Source of the DNA: Eubacterium sp.
GTDB taxonomy: Bacteria; Bacillota; Clostridia; Oscillospirales; Acutalibacteraceae
Direction: 5' to 3'
NCBI GenBank assembly: GCA_017446095.1
Contig: JAFSRN010000004.1
Location: forward strand, 1-64,000
DNA: 64,000 nt
Shown here: positions 16,522 through 27,043 of the stretch, piece after piece
How the letters are laid out: each line of letters opens with the position of its first letter
Position numbering within the stretch: position 1 is the first letter of the stretch
The notes under the pieces: model-generated
What the model was told of the DNA's origin: nothing
The model's input: only the letters and a program-made list of their open reading frames with translations
Databases searched by the model: none
Position numbers and translations under genes: made by a program

Positions 16522-19500
16522 TTATTTGTAAACGCACTCACAAGACAGCGAAAACGAGTACAAAAGCGCCTGTTTTACGGGCTTTTTGAGCGTTTTTTCT
16601 GCAGCCACTCTGTAAAACGCAAGCTGCTTTTTATATAAGTCAAGCAGTTCTTCGGCTGATTTTACATAATCTGTCTTATAGTCCACAAGCACAAGTTCGC
16701 CGTCCTCTTCAAAAATACAGTCTGCAATTCCCTGCACAAGGATTTTGTCGTCAAAATCGGTATACTCAAGTTCATTGGCGGGAATAAGCGATGTAACCTT
16801 GAGCTCTCTGTAAACCGCAGGACTTACAAGGATTCTTTTAGCAATGTCGCTGTCAAAGAACTTTTGCAGTTTATCGCGGTCAAGGACTTCCGCCTGCTTT
16901 TCTGTGATAAAGCACCTATCAAGCAGCCTGTTGACCTCCGACTCAATATCTGTTTTTGCAGCCTTAAAATCGGCGTACTGCATAAATGCGTGCATCGCGC
17001 TGCCCTTTTGCGCGGAAGTCATACCGCTTGTGTCAAGGAAGGCAGGCTTGGTTTTTGCAAAGAATCTGAAGCCGCTGTCGCGCTCATCAAGTTCGGAAGC
17101 GCTGCGTTTTGAGGAAAACGCGGACAGTTCGCTTGCATAGTAGCGGTAATTCAGTTTGTCCCTGATTGCGCTAACAAGTACTTCGTTGGGCTGTGCTATC
17201 TGGATATCTTCGTTTTCAGTTTCGCTGACATCGCCGTCAAAGAATATGCGCATATCAAAATCAAAACGCGTGTCGGGCGTTATATCGGCAGACGCAATTT
17301 TGCGCAGTTCGCCGCCGTCCTTGTGCAACAGCGCAGTCATAAGCAGCAGTTCCGCATCGCTTTGAACGTGCTTGACTGTAGACGCGCAAATGATGCCGTC
17401 AACGATTTTTGATGCCGCCTTTTCAACCGCAGATGCAATGTTTTTGTATGATGCAAACGTAATAAACTGCTCTTTAGCACGCGTAACGGCAACGTAAAGC
17501 ACGCGCAGATTTTCGCTCATCAGCGCACAGGCGTTCATATTCTTGATGCAGGAATACTGCATAGAATTGTAGCGGTAAAGACCTGCTTCATTATTAACCT
17601 TGAGCCCGATACCGCTTTGGTTATTGAGCTGAATCAAATCGCGCAAATCCTCTGTGTTGTACTTGTGTGAGGACGCGGCAAAAATGCAAACAGGGAATTC
17701 CAGACCCTTTGACTGATGCACGGACATAAGCTGAACAGAGCTTTCGCCGCTGAAGCCAAGCTCTGCGCTGTCAACGGAAACATCACTTTTAATAATGCTG
17801 TCAACAAAACGGATGAAGGAAGTCAGCCCCACGTTTTCCCCCTTGTCAAACACAGAGGCAAGCTCAACAAACTTCATAACGTTCAGCTTGCGCTGACGTG
17901 CGTCGCCCATAGCGGAAATAACTGACAGATACGAAGTGTCGCTAATAATCTGCCGCAAAAAATTCTCAACGCTCATTGAAGCGGCATAGCGCCTGTATTT
18001 ATCAAGGTCTGCGATAAATCGTGCAAAAATCTCCTTTTCTGCCGTGATACAACCGTAAAGATTTTTGCCGCTGTTATTCACCTTGGCATAGGCAATATGC
18101 TCTGCGGTATAGCCGTAGAAAACGGACATAAGCGTTGCAAGAAGCGGCACATCGCGCGACGGATTATCAATCGTGCGAAGCAGCGACAGGAGTATGACAA
18201 CCTCATTATTTTCAAAAAGGTTCAGGCGGTTGTTAGCACTTGCAGGAATGCCGTATTCTGCAAAAACTTTAGTCCATACAGGCATCCTGTTTTTAGGTGA
18301 GCGAAACAGCACCGCAAAGTCGGAAAAGCCGATTTTACGGTAAGTATTGCCGTCGCGCACCTTTTCGCCGTTCTTTACTTTAGCAAGTATCAGCTTTGCC
18401 GCCTGACGTGCTTCGTATTCGTCAGCATCGCAGTCCTCAGGCGTTTCAAGCAGGCAGAGCTGCGCAGACGGGATTTCGCTTTCTTCATAGTCCGAGCCGT
18501 AGTTAAGGTACTCTTCCGACGTGTAGTCGAGTTCGCCGATTTTGCGGCTCATAATGTGAGAGAACACAAAGTTTGTGTATTCACAGATATCGCGGCGCGA
18601 ACGGAAGTTTTTATCAAGAATTATCTTTTGCCTTTGCTCTGTTGAGCCTTCGCTGTAATGAGCAAAAGCATCCTTTTTAGCATTAAAGATTTCCGGCATC
18701 GCAAGCCTGAAACGGTAGATACTCTGCTTTACATCGCCAACCATAAAGCGGTTGTGCCCGTTTGAAAGCATTGCAAACAGCGCGTCCTGCGCGGCGTTGG
18801 TGTCCTGATACTCATCAACAAGAATTTCGTCAAACGAATTTTCAATTTCTTTTGCAAGGTCAGTGCGTACAATTTCGCCGTTTTCGCCGAGCGAAAACAG
18901 AAGTTCAATCGCAAAATGCTCAACATCTGCAAAGGAATAAGCATTCATTTCTCGCTTGACTTCAAGTGTTTTCTCTGCATACTCACGCACAACATCGCAA
19001 AGCGTTTTTACAATCGGATACAGGTATTCGTTATCCAGCTGAATCTCTGCACACGTTGCGGCAAGAAGCGGTGTAATATCATTTTTAACAATGTTTTTGC
19101 AGATATTCCTGATACCAGAAAGGTATTCCTTTACAGGGCTTGTGTAGCCACGCTTATACGGCATGGTTGAAAACTTAACAGCATCTGCCCTGCTCTTTAT
19201 TTCATCAAGCGAGGTTACGCTGCTGTCGGCAAGCGATTCAAAAATCGCCCTGTCCTTTTCAAGCATAAGCGAATACTTTTCGTACAGCTCATCGCCGATA
19301 TCAAGCGCGTTTTGTGCCTGCTCAATGATTGCAAGCGCTTCCGCTGCGTTTGTGCGAACTTCGCTGAAGATATACTCTGCAAAGCTGCTGTCGTCAGGAT
19401 GAACGGCAGGGTTATACTGCTCACAGCACATATCAAGCCAGGCGTTCGGGAACGGCTGGGCAGAGATATAGGAGGATATCCTCTTTACAGCGTTAACAAG

Positions 19501-20007
19501 GTCGCGGTCGTTTTTGGTGGAACAAAGCAGTTCCACAAGCGCCTTAAATGATTCGCTGTCGCTTTTATAGTGTTCCTCAACAATGTCGTTGATAACCGTA
19601 TCCTCAATAAGCAGCTGCTCTGCGTTATCAAGGATTTTAAAGTCCTGCGCAATGTTGAGGTTGAAGAAGTTTTCGCGCACAAGGTTAATGCAAAACGAGT
19701 CGATAGTACAAATTTTTGCCGACGGAAGCAGCGAAATCTGGCGGCGGATGTTGGTATTATTCGGCTGCAAAAGCGAGATATCATACAGCGTTTTTGAAAT
19801 TCTGCTTCGCATTTCCGCCGCAGCGGCGTTTGTAAATGTTACAACAAGCAGGCGGTCGATATCCGTTGCGCCTACTTCGTTGGTTATCATTTTTACAACG
19901 CGCTGCGTGAGCACGGCGGTTTTACCCGAACCTGCGGCTGCGGATACAAGGATATCAGAGTTTTTTGCATCTATAGCGTTTTGCTGCGCTGCAGTCCATT
20001 TAGGCAT
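16522..20007 (-). CDS. addA: ATP-dependent helicase/nuclease subunit A (AddA)
   Basis: Forms the AddAB helicase-nuclease that resects double-strand DNA ends for recombination repair. About 1161 aa. UvrD-type motifs are clear: Walker A AAAGSGKT at about 23-30, motif II DEYQDTN, GDVKQSIYRFR, and VAVTRAKEQ. The C-terminal RecB-like nuclease has its active-site DYK (LVDYKTDYV). The ATG at 20007 is preferred over a GTG at 20016, since AAAGG is ten bases before the former and touches the latter. Its start overlaps the end of addB by eight bases, giving the usual addB-addA coupling. Confidence 0.97.
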   Translation of the reverse strand: MPKWTAAQQNAIDAKNSDILVSAAAGSGKTAVLTQRVVKMITNEVGATDIDRLLVVTFTNAAAAEMRSRISKTLYDISLLQPNNTNIRRQISLLPSAKICTIDSFCINLVRENFFNLNIAQDFKILDNAEQLLIEDTVINDIVEEHYKSDSESFKALVELLCSTKNDRDLVNAVKRISSYISAQPFPNAWLDMCCEQYNPAVHPDDSSFAEYIFSEVRTNAAEALAIIEQAQNALDIGDELYEKYSLMLEKDRAIFESLADSSVTSLDEIKSRADAVKFSTMPYKRGYTSPVKEYLSGIRNICKNIVKNDITPLLAATCAEIQLDNEYLYPIVKTLCDVVREYAEKTLEVKREMNAYSFADVEHFAIELLFSLGENGEIVRTDLAKEIENSFDEILVDEYQDTNAAQDALFAMLSNGHNRFMVGDVKQSIYRFRLAMPEIFNAKKDAFAHYSEGSTEQRQKIILDKNFRSRRDICEYTNFVFSHIMSRKIGELDYTSEEYLNYGSDYEESEIPSAQLCLLETPEDCDADEYEARQAAKLILAKVKNGEKVRDGNTYRKIGFSDFAVLFRSPKNRMPVWTKVFAEYGIPASANNRLNLFENNEVVILLSLLRTIDNPSRDVPLLATLMSVFYGYTAEHIAYAKVNNSGKNLYGCITAEKEIFARFIADLDKYRRYAASMSVENFLRQIISDTSYLSVISAMGDARQRKLNVMKFVELASVFDKGENVGLTSFIRFVDSIIKSDVSVDSAELGFSGESSVQLMSVHQSKGLEFPVCIFAASSHKYNTEDLRDLIQLNNQSGIGLKVNNEAGLYRYNSMQYSCIKNMNACALMSENLRVLYVAVTRAKEQFITFASYKNIASAVEKAASKIVDGIICASTVKHVQSDAELLLMTALLHKDGGELRKIASADITPDTRFDFDMRIFFDGDVSETENEDIQIAQPNEVLVSAIRDKLNYRYYASELSAFSSKRSASELDERDSGFRFFAKTKPAFLDTSGMTSAQKGSAMHAFMQYADFKAAKTDIESEVNRLLDRCFITEKQAEVLDRDKLQKFFDSDIAKRILVSPAVYRELKVTSLIPANELEYTDFDDKILVQGIADCIFEEDGELVLVDYKTDYVKSAEELLDLYKKQLAFYRVAAEKTLKKPVKQALLYSFSLSCECVYK

Positions 20008-23000
20008 CCTGCTCACCGCCTTTCAGTATTTCAAGCGTCCGGGCATTGTCAAGTTCCTCGGTTTCGCGCACGGGAACCTCGCGCCTGTTCATACAAACGG
20101 CGCGATAGTCGCAGTATTCACACGTTTTATCGTGATTTTTACCGTTAACGGGGTTCTGCGAAATTCTGCCGCTCTGCAGCGAATTACCCATTTGCGTGAT
20201 AAGAGATTCGATTTTATTTGCAACAATGCCAAACTCTTCAAGCGTAACAACGTTGCCGCTTACGCCGTCTTTTTCGCTGTATTTAACGGGGATGTACTTG
20301 CCCTCAAGGTCGTGTTCCATATGCTTTGCGATATCGTGTTCACTGTCGTTAAGCACAACGCCCTTCATCTTAAAGAGCTGGTTTTCCTTGGAAATAACTG
20401 CCTTTTCGCCAACGTTGCGGTCAAGGCTCATAACAGGGCGCGCAGAGTGCATATAAAGCACGCCGCTTGAAATTCCGCCGTATTCGCCCTTGCTCTGCGC
20501 AAGAGTGAACAGGTAAATAAACATCTGCAGATTAAGACCGTACAGTATATCGGACAGCGAAAACTGCTTGTTGCCCGACTTGTAGTCAACAACACGGACA
20601 TACTGCTTGCCGTTTTCCTCATAAACGTCAACGCGGTCAACGGCGCCCTTGATTTTGATGCTGCCGCCGCCTTCAAGCGGTATTTCGGCAGACTTAACCG
20701 CTTCGCCGTTTGAGCCGTCGCCGATTGTGAGTTCAAACGCTTTAGCCTCAAAGTCGGAATGTGAAAATTCGTCACGCAGTCGCAGTACGACTGCCACAAG
20801 CATTTTTGACAGACGCATAAACTGGTACTTGAAGCGCGGCGTAAACTTGTCCGAATCGCCCATTTTTGTTTTAAGAAACGCTTCAAGATGCGTATTTACG
20901 CTGATTACAACGGCTTCGTCAGACATGCCTGTAAGACCTGCGCTGCCGTTTTCTTTTATGATTTGCTCAAGGACGTAGTGGATTACCGTACCTGTCTGCA
21001 TCGGGTCCATCTCAGCACGCATAAGCGGACGCGCGCCAAGCCCGAATTTGCAGAAATAGCGGAAGGCGCAGTTGTAGTAGTCCTCTATCCTTGAGGCGGA
21101 AAGATACATATTTTTCTTAAACAGCGCTGTTGCAAGCTCTATATCGTTAATCGTAATTTCATCATTCTTAACAAGGTTGCGCACTGCGTCAAGGCGCGTT
21201 TTATAATCGCTTTCGCTGTCAAAGTATTCTGTGAGCGAACTTACAAATTCGCTGTTTGTGCCGATAGAAAGGGCAATCAGTTCAAACGCGTTGTCCTTGC
21301 TTTCAAGCTTATCAAGTGTTATATCGTCCGTATAACTATCAGTAGCAATGTTCGGGTAAACGGAACGCACGCCGCGAACGATTGACGACTCACAACCCGT
21401 ACCAGTAGCATCGCGGTAAGAGATATACAGCCGCTCGCTTGGCGCGGACACAGCCATATAGGCAAAATACGTTTCCTGCGCGTTCAGGATTTCGCCGTAC
21501 GAATATAGCTTGAAATCGTTATTTATGAGCGTTACACGGTCGGTTTCCGACAGCAGACCTGCGGAGGTTACAGCCTGTGGGAACTCACCTTCGTTAGCAC
21601 CTGCGACAAAAACGGCGCGCGGATTGTCGCAGCGTATTCTGTCAGCAGAGCCGATTTGCACGTTGTCAAGACCCGTGGGGATGGTACCCAAATCCTCGTT
21701 TGCAATCATAAGGTGGAAGAGCTTATAAAACTCTTTGAGCGACATCGGCTTATCCTCGCCCGTTTCGGCAAGTTTGTTAAGGATTTCCATAAGCAAATCC
21801 CAGATTTTGCCCTGCTCTTCCGCAAGCGCGGACTTACCGTTTTTATCAAGAGATACGGCAAGTTCCTTAAGTTTTTCGTCAGCCTTAAAGTCGGTAATCG
21901 CATAGAAAACCGCCTTGCAGATATCCTTGCAGGAAGCGCCTTTTGCACGCCGCGCAAACTTGGAAATAATTCCGATTATGTATTCCCTGCTCTCGTTAAT
22001 CGCCTTAAGTGCAGCAAGGTCGCTGTCGCTCTGCTCTTCAACAAAACCGCGAGGACTCTGCGTGAACTCACTTTTCCATTGTGAGCCGTTGATGTTCCAC
22101 ACATAGGCATAATTTTCAAGCGCGCTGATGCTATCGGTATCAAGAACGGTAAGACCCGTTTTGAGAAGTGAAAAGATATCGTCGCTGCGGTATGAGTAAA
22201 TAACCGTGCGCAGCATAAAGTTAACAAGCATCATCAGCGGTTGGGATGAGATATCCTGCCGTTCATCATTGAAATACGGAATGTTGAATTTGCCAAAGGC
22301 AAATTGCAGTTCCTTCTGATATTTTTCAAGGTCGCGGCAGATTACGGTAATATCCCCTGCGCGCCAGCCGCTGCGCAGAAGTTTGGAAATCTGCAGCGCA
22401 ATATCATCGCACTCATCAGTTATGTTTTTTGCCGCGTAAATTCTTACATCGTCAGGAATATCGTCGTAAACTTCACCGTAATTGTGGAATGCATATTTCT
22501 CAATTCTTTTAAGCGAAGCAGACTTTGCGCGCCTGTTTTCTTTAAGCATAATCGGCGGCAGGAACTCTGATTCTGCCTTTTCGTTTACGCCCTTGAGGAT
22601 AGCAATATTGCTGTTGACGTAGGAAAACAAATCGAACCTGTCCGCATTATCTGCCGAGTCGGTGCAGAAGGTTATGTACACCCTTTTAGCCTGCTTAATG
22701 ATGACCTCAATAATCTTATACTCCTGCGCAACAAAACCGGAAAAGCCGTCAATAAACACGGTTTTGCCCTTGAAGTAATCAAGGTTAAGCAACTTGTGGT
22801 AAAGGCGCGTGAGTTCATTTTCGCTGTCGTAATATTCGCCTTCAATAATTGCGTCGTACGCGCCGATAACAGCAGCAATATCGCGCAGCTTGAGGGACAG
22901 TATTTCTTTATCCGTATTATCCGCAGCTTCTATAATATCCTCGCACGAAACGCGGCAGGACTTCATCTCATCATAGATTTTAAGCACGCTGTTAATGAAT

Positions 23001-23344
23001 GAATTTGAAGTGATATTCCTATTGAACAGCTGCAGCGAATCCTGCACGGATTCGATAGCGCGCTTCATCATAACAGCCCTTGCGCCCTTTGTGAGCACGG
23101 GAAGCTCATCGCCGCCGTAGATACTGCTGATTTCCACAGCAAGGCGCGAAAAAGAAAAACTGTCCACACAGTTTACTTTATCTTCGCCGAGGTCAGTTAA
23201 CAGCCTGCGTTCGGACACAAAGGAAAACTGCTCGGGAACAAGCAGCAATATATCCTTTTCGCCGCCTTCAACAAGCGACTTAATCGTCGAAAAGACGTAT
23301 TCTGTTTTGCCGTAACCTGCTCTGCCGAGCACAAGTTGTAACAT
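20000..23344 (-). CDS. addB: ATP-dependent helicase/nuclease subunit B (AddB)
   Basis: The partner of AddA. The 1114-aa protein starts with the P-loop GRAGYGKT (residues 7-14). The C-terminal nuclease has its DYK motif (VVDYKSGNKQ). The iron-sulfur cluster ligands typical of AddB are present: cysteines in YNCAFRYFC before the nuclease and CEYCDYRAVC (Cx2Cx5C) near the end. AGGTGA precedes the ATG. It follows the DUF2461 gene by eight bases, so addBA sits at the distal end of the ligA-headed chain. Confidence 0.97.
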   Translation of the reverse strand: MLQLVLGRAGYGKTEYVFSTIKSLVEGGEKDILLLVPEQFSFVSERRLLTDLGEDKVNCVDSFSFSRLAVEISSIYGGDELPVLTKGARAVMMKRAIESVQDSLQLFNRNITSNSFINSVLKIYDEMKSCRVSCEDIIEAADNTDKEILSLKLRDIAAVIGAYDAIIEGEYYDSENELTRLYHKLLNLDYFKGKTVFIDGFSGFVAQEYKIIEVIIKQAKRVYITFCTDSADNADRFDLFSYVNSNIAILKGVNEKAESEFLPPIMLKENRRAKSASLKRIEKYAFHNYGEVYDDIPDDVRIYAAKNITDECDDIALQISKLLRSGWRAGDITVICRDLEKYQKELQFAFGKFNIPYFNDERQDISSQPLMMLVNFMLRTVIYSYRSDDIFSLLKTGLTVLDTDSISALENYAYVWNINGSQWKSEFTQSPRGFVEEQSDSDLAALKAINESREYIIGIISKFARRAKGASCKDICKAVFYAITDFKADEKLKELAVSLDKNGKSALAEEQGKIWDLLMEILNKLAETGEDKPMSLKEFYKLFHLMIANEDLGTIPTGLDNVQIGSADRIRCDNPRAVFVAGANEGEFPQAVTSAGLLSETDRVTLINNDFKLYSYGEILNAQETYFAYMAVSAPSERLYISYRDATGTGCESSIVRGVRSVYPNIATDSYTDDITLDKLESKDNAFELIALSIGTNSEFVSSLTEYFDSESDYKTRLDAVRNLVKNDEITINDIELATALFKKNMYLSASRIEDYYNCAFRYFCKFGLGARPLMRAEMDPMQTGTVIHYVLEQIIKENGSAGLTGMSDEAVVISVNTHLEAFLKTKMGDSDKFTPRFKYQFMRLSKMLVAVVLRLRDEFSHSDFEAKAFELTIGDGSNGEAVKSAEIPLEGGGSIKIKGAVDRVDVYEENGKQYVRVVDYKSGNKQFSLSDILYGLNLQMFIYLFTLAQSKGEYGGISSGVLYMHSARPVMSLDRNVGEKAVISKENQLFKMKGVVLNDSEHDIAKHMEHDLEGKYIPVKYSEKDGVSGNVVTLEEFGIVANKIESLITQMGNSLQSGRISQNPVNGKNHDKTCEYCDYRAVCMNRREVPVRETEELDNARTLEILKGGEQDA

Positions 23345-23352
23345 AAATTCAC

Positions 23353-24066
23353 CTACTGTTCGGGTTTAATAAGCCCTTCCTGCAGCATACGTTCGTATGC
23401 ATCAATCATAAATTCGTACATCGGGCGCGCGATGTCAAACGCCAGCTTAATTTCGTCAATAAGAGCCGGTGTGTTCATTTGCTGAATATCGTGGCAGGTG
23501 TACGAAAAGCCAAAGCTTTTTGCCTGCAAAAACGGTTTGAGTTCAGCAGGCGCGTCGGGGTATCTGTCTTTTTTGTACACGTCGTAAGCATTGAAGCTGA
23601 AGCCTGCATCTGCGCACGCCTTAACCGCCTTCATAAAGCGTTTAGGCTGCTCAACAATCATATCGTGCACCACCTTAAAGTGCGTTGCGCGCCACGTCCA
23701 GAAAACAAGTCCGTAGCCGAACTGCTGCGGATAAAACTCAAAATAGTAAAACGGTGCTTCGGGGTACTGCTTTTTGTAGCGCCTGAAGAACACCCACATA
23801 TTTTCGCGGTACTTGATTTTTGAACGGTTGCCGCGTGTGTCCCTGTGTATGCGCGAAACTGCGCGCACGGGGTCAAGATACATTTTTTCGTCAATTTCAA
23901 ACAGGAGGTCGGACATATCAAGCACCATCTGCCTGAGCGGCACGGTGATGCCCTGTTTGATTTCTTCCTTATGTTCCTCATAAAACGGCTTTGAGTCGTT
24001 AAAACGGTTGAGGCAAAGAAGTTCTATTGCCTCGGGGGAAATGCCTTGAAAATTGTAATCATTCAT
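23353..24066 (-). CDS. DUF2461 family protein
   Basis: A 237-aa soluble protein of DUF2461 (TIGR02453-like). Seen here: an early FNDSKPFYEEHKEE segment, the DPVRAVSRIHRDTR block and the YYFEFYPQQFGYG strand pair, all typical of the family. No enzyme motif is recognisable and the function is unknown in all members. It overlaps the end of the PLP-enzyme gene by eight bases. Confidence 0.8.
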   Translation of the reverse strand: MNDYNFQGISPEAIELLCLNRFNDSKPFYEEHKEEIKQGITVPLRQMVLDMSDLLFEIDEKMYLDPVRAVSRIHRDTRGNRSKIKYRENMWVFFRRYKKQYPEAPFYYFEFYPQQFGYGLVFWTWRATHFKVVHDMIVEQPKRFMKAVKACADAGFSFNAYDVYKKDRYPDAPAELKPFLQAKSFGFSYTCHDIQQMNTPALIDEIKLAFDIARPMYEFMIDAYERMLQEGLIKPEQ

Positions 24067-25327
24067 CTTTTAGCAATCCTTTATTTAACATTTGCTGCGC
24101 TGCAAGTTTAGCGCATATTTTTGCGGAATGGAAGTTCAGTCCGCCCTGAATCCAGGCGTAATAAGGTTCGCGGATAGGTGCGTCTGCGGACAGCTCAATT
24201 GATGAGCCGAGCGTGAACGCGCCTGCAGCCATAACCACCTTACTGTCATAACCAGGCATATCCCACGGCTCTGGCATAACGAAGCTGTCAATCGGGCTGC
24301 CGCTCTGTATGCCCTGGCAGAACGCAACAAGGCTTTCCTCATTCTCAAGCCCGAGCGACTGAACAATGTCCGCGCGTTTTTCGTTATACTTCGGCGTAAC
24401 ATCATAGCCGAAAACGGAAAACAGAGCGGAGATATACACGGCGCTTTTAAGCGCTTCGCCAACCGTGTGAGGCGCATAGAACAAGCCCATATACAACTCT
24501 CTGTTCATACCGAGCGTTGCGCCGACTTCCTTACCAAGGCCGGGCGTTGTTAGGCGGTATGCGCACTTTTGTACAAGGTCTTTCCTGCCTGCAATATAGC
24601 CGCCTGTGGTGGCAATTCCGCCGCCTGCGTTTTTTATCATAGAGCCTGCAATCAGGTCTGCGCCGACTTCAAGCGGCTCGCGTTTTTCAACAAACTCGCC
24701 GTAACAGTTATCAACCATAACTATAACATTCGGGTTCTTTGCTTTTACAATTTTAACAAGCTCACCGATTTCGTCAACAGTAAGCGACGGGCGAAGTTCG
24801 TATCCCCTGCTGCGCTGGATGTAAACCATAGTAGTGTTTTCATCAACGGTATTGCGGATCCCATTAAGATGGGGTCTTTCATCCTTGAGCGCAACCTCGC
24901 TGTAATTTACGCCGAAATCTTTAAGCGAGCCCATACCTTCGCCCGTAATGCCGATAACACCGTGTATCGTGTCGTACGGTGTACCCGTAACGCAAAGCAT
25001 ACTGTCGCCGGGGCGAAGCACGCCGAACAGCGCAGTGGTCAGCGTATGAGTACCGCAAACGAAGTTGTGGCGCACAAGAGCGTCCTCGGCACAAAGCACC
25101 TGCGCCCAGACTTTATCGAGCGTTTCGCGTCCGCGGTCACCGTAGCCGTAGCCTGTAGAGGTGGTAAAATGCGTTTCCGAAATGCCGTTGTCAATAAAGG
25201 CTTTTTGCACCTTGAGCTGATTGAATTCCGTGATATCGTCAATCACTTCAAACTGCGGTGCGCACATATCAAGCGCCTTTTTTGAGGCTGATTCAATTTT
25301 TTCGTCTATCTCAAAAAACGGTGTCAT
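24059..25327 (-). CDS. PLP-dependent Met_gamma_lyase family protein (so-called aluminium resistance protein)
   Basis: A 422-aa fold-type I PLP enzyme of Pfam Met_gamma_lyase (PF06838). The likely PLP lysine is in AGSMIKNAGGG, preceded by the acidic MVDNCYGEF. The YGYGDRGRETLD and HNFVCGTHTL segments are family marks. Members are annotated as aluminium resistance proteins or as methionine gamma-lyase-like; the reaction is not established. The start at 25327 has GGAGAA seven bases upstream, better than the ATG at 25342, and overlaps the acetyltransferase stop by four bases. Confidence 0.85.
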   Translation of the reverse strand: MTPFFEIDEKIESASKKALDMCAPQFEVIDDITEFNQLKVQKAFIDNGISETHFTTSTGYGYGDRGRETLDKVWAQVLCAEDALVRHNFVCGTHTLTTALFGVLRPGDSMLCVTGTPYDTIHGVIGITGEGMGSLKDFGVNYSEVALKDERPHLNGIRNTVDENTTMVYIQRSRGYELRPSLTVDEIGELVKIVKAKNPNVIVMVDNCYGEFVEKREPLEVGADLIAGSMIKNAGGGIATTGGYIAGRKDLVQKCAYRLTTPGLGKEVGATLGMNRELYMGLFYAPHTVGEALKSAVYISALFSVFGYDVTPKYNEKRADIVQSLGLENEESLVAFCQGIQSGSPIDSFVMPEPWDMPGYDSKVVMAAGAFTLGSSIELSADAPIREPYYAWIQGGLNFHSAKICAKLAAQQMLNKGLLKDE

Positions 25328-26043
25328 CTGTATATTCTCCATTTTCCGTCGTCTGTAAAGCCAAGACGTTTATAAAAATCCTCGTGCATACCTTCGTCGC
25401 GCATAAGGTGCACCCTGCCGGCAACATCGTTGCAGATTGCGCTGACAAGTGCAGAGCCGTAACCCATACCGCGGAACTCACTTTCGCAGCGCACAGCGGT
25501 GAGGATTGCGTGGCCGTCAATAATCGCAGACAGTATGCCGGAAGCGATGATTGTGTCATCAATGCAAAGAGTATACGCCTTTGCAGTGCCGTGGCGGACG
25601 CGGTGGCTGATGTCAACATACCAGCTTTTGAAGTCCTGCGAGTTGTAATCAACAAAGTTGAACAAGTCCATCAGCTTGGGGTATTCGTCAAGCGTGATGC
25701 CCACAAGCGAATAGTCCATCTTTGCATCGCTGTGCATAACGACGCCTTCCTCATAACGGGATCCAAGCAAAAAGCCGTCGGAACAGGTAATTGAAGTGTA
25801 ACCCGTTACGCAGAAAAAGTGCACAAGTTCCTCTTGGTCGGCATCATCAGTAAGGCTCAGCGTAAAATCGCCGTCAAGCTTTGACATAATCGCGGTAACC
25901 TTGTCGTCTACTACCTGCTTAAAGTAGGTAGCAAACTGGTATTTGCAGCCGTAAGATTTTAGCAAAGAGAGTATTCTGACGGTAAAGATATCGCGCTGTT
26001 GCCAGCAATCAAATTCAGTTTCGTTTTGTATTTTTTCAATCAT
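25324..26043 (-). CDS. GNAT family N-acetyltransferase
   Basis: A 239-aa protein with a divergent N-terminal half and a C-terminal GNAT domain. The acetyl-CoA pyrophosphate loop is RGMGYGSALV, preceded by the strand ILTAVRCESEF and followed by the FYKRLGF segment usual at the domain end. The acceptor is unknown. It overlaps the preceding M42 gene by eight bases and the following PLP gene by four. Confidence 0.85.
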   Translation of the reverse strand: MIEKIQNETEFDCWQQRDIFTVRILSLLKSYGCKYQFATYFKQVVDDKVTAIMSKLDGDFTLSLTDDADQEELVHFFCVTGYTSITCSDGFLLGSRYEEGVVMHSDAKMDYSLVGITLDEYPKLMDLFNFVDYNSQDFKSWYVDISHRVRHGTAKAYTLCIDDTIIASGILSAIIDGHAILTAVRCESEFRGMGYGSALVSAICNDVAGRVHLMRDEGMHEDFYKRLGFTDDGKWRIYR

Positions 26044-27043
26044 AAATCATTGTGAGCAGCGCTTTAAGCAGCTTCCTTGTATTATCTATATCCTCAAGTT
26101 TTACAACGCTTGCCGCAGAGTGGATATACCTGCACGGCAGCGAAATTGCCATAACGCGGCTGCCTGCGCCGCTTTGCTGGATAGAGCCTGCGTCGTTGCC
26201 GCCTGCGATTGCGGTTTTGGTTTGCGCAGGAATACCGTATTCCTTTGCGGTGTCCATAGCAAGGTTGTAGAGTTCCTTATCGTAAATCGTGCGCCTGTCC
26301 ATAAACGAAACAACTGCGCCGCCGCCCAGACAGCAAACTTTATCGCCGCCTGTAACGCCGTCAAGGTCGTTAGCCGTAGTGGCTTCAAGCACAACGGAAA
26401 TGTCGCTTTGCACAGCAAATGCTGTACACTTTGCGCCGCGAAGTCCGACTTCCTCCTGCGTATTAAAGCAGAAAGTTGTATCGTATTCAAGGTCGCTTTG
26501 AATCATCTCAATCAGCAGCACACAGCCGATGCGGTCGTCAAGCGCTTTTGCCTTAACATAGCCGTTACCGAATTCATAGTAATCGCTGACAAAGTAAGCA
26601 AAGTCGCCGAGGGAAACGTGTTTAAGCGCGTCATCTTTATCCTTTGCGCCGATGTCAATAAGCAGGTTATCGAAATCGGGCACTTTTTCGCACTCCTCTT
26701 TGGTGAGCAGATGCGCCGCCTTGTCGCCGATAACGCCTTTAACGCCGCTTTTGCCGATGCTTACAACGCGGTCAAGGCAGACTCTGCTGTCAATTCCGCC
26801 TACTGCGGCAAAGCGCAGGTAGCCCTCATCTGTAACATCGGTTACAATGAAGCCGACCTCATCCATATGCGCGTTAAAGCACACGGATTTTGCAGGCGTT
26901 TTTGCGCCCTTTTTGAACGCGATAACCGAACCAAGCGCGTCAACTTTATATTCGCAATAACCCTTAATCTGCTCAATAATAAAATCGCGGACTCTGCCCT
27001 CATCGCCCGAGGTACCGTTTAGTAAACATAAATCCTTAAGCAT
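26036..27043 (-). CDS. M42 family metallo-aminopeptidase, copy A
   Basis: A 335-aa glutamyl aminopeptidase/cellulase-M type enzyme (M42), which trims peptides in the cytoplasm as large tetrahedral oligomers. Metal and catalytic motifs are present: AHMDEVGF, ALDDRIGC, NTQEEVGLRG and RYIHSAAS. The start at 27043 (MLKDLC) has AGGTGA six bases upstream and overlaps the stop of copy B by eight bases; an upstream extension to 27100 lies inside copy B and is rejected. The two M42 genes are diverged paralogues. Confidence 0.92.
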   Translation of the reverse strand: MLKDLCLLNGTSGDEGRVRDFIIEQIKGYCEYKVDALGSVIAFKKGAKTPAKSVCFNAHMDEVGFIVTDVTDEGYLRFAAVGGIDSRVCLDRVVSIGKSGVKGVIGDKAAHLLTKEECEKVPDFDNLLIDIGAKDKDDALKHVSLGDFAYFVSDYYEFGNGYVKAKALDDRIGCVLLIEMIQSDLEYDTTFCFNTQEEVGLRGAKCTAFAVQSDISVVLEATTANDLDGVTGGDKVCCLGGGAVVSFMDRRTIYDKELYNLAMDTAKEYGIPAQTKTAIAGGNDAGSIQQSGAGSRVMAISLPCRYIHSAASVVKLEDIDNTRKLLKALLTMIYD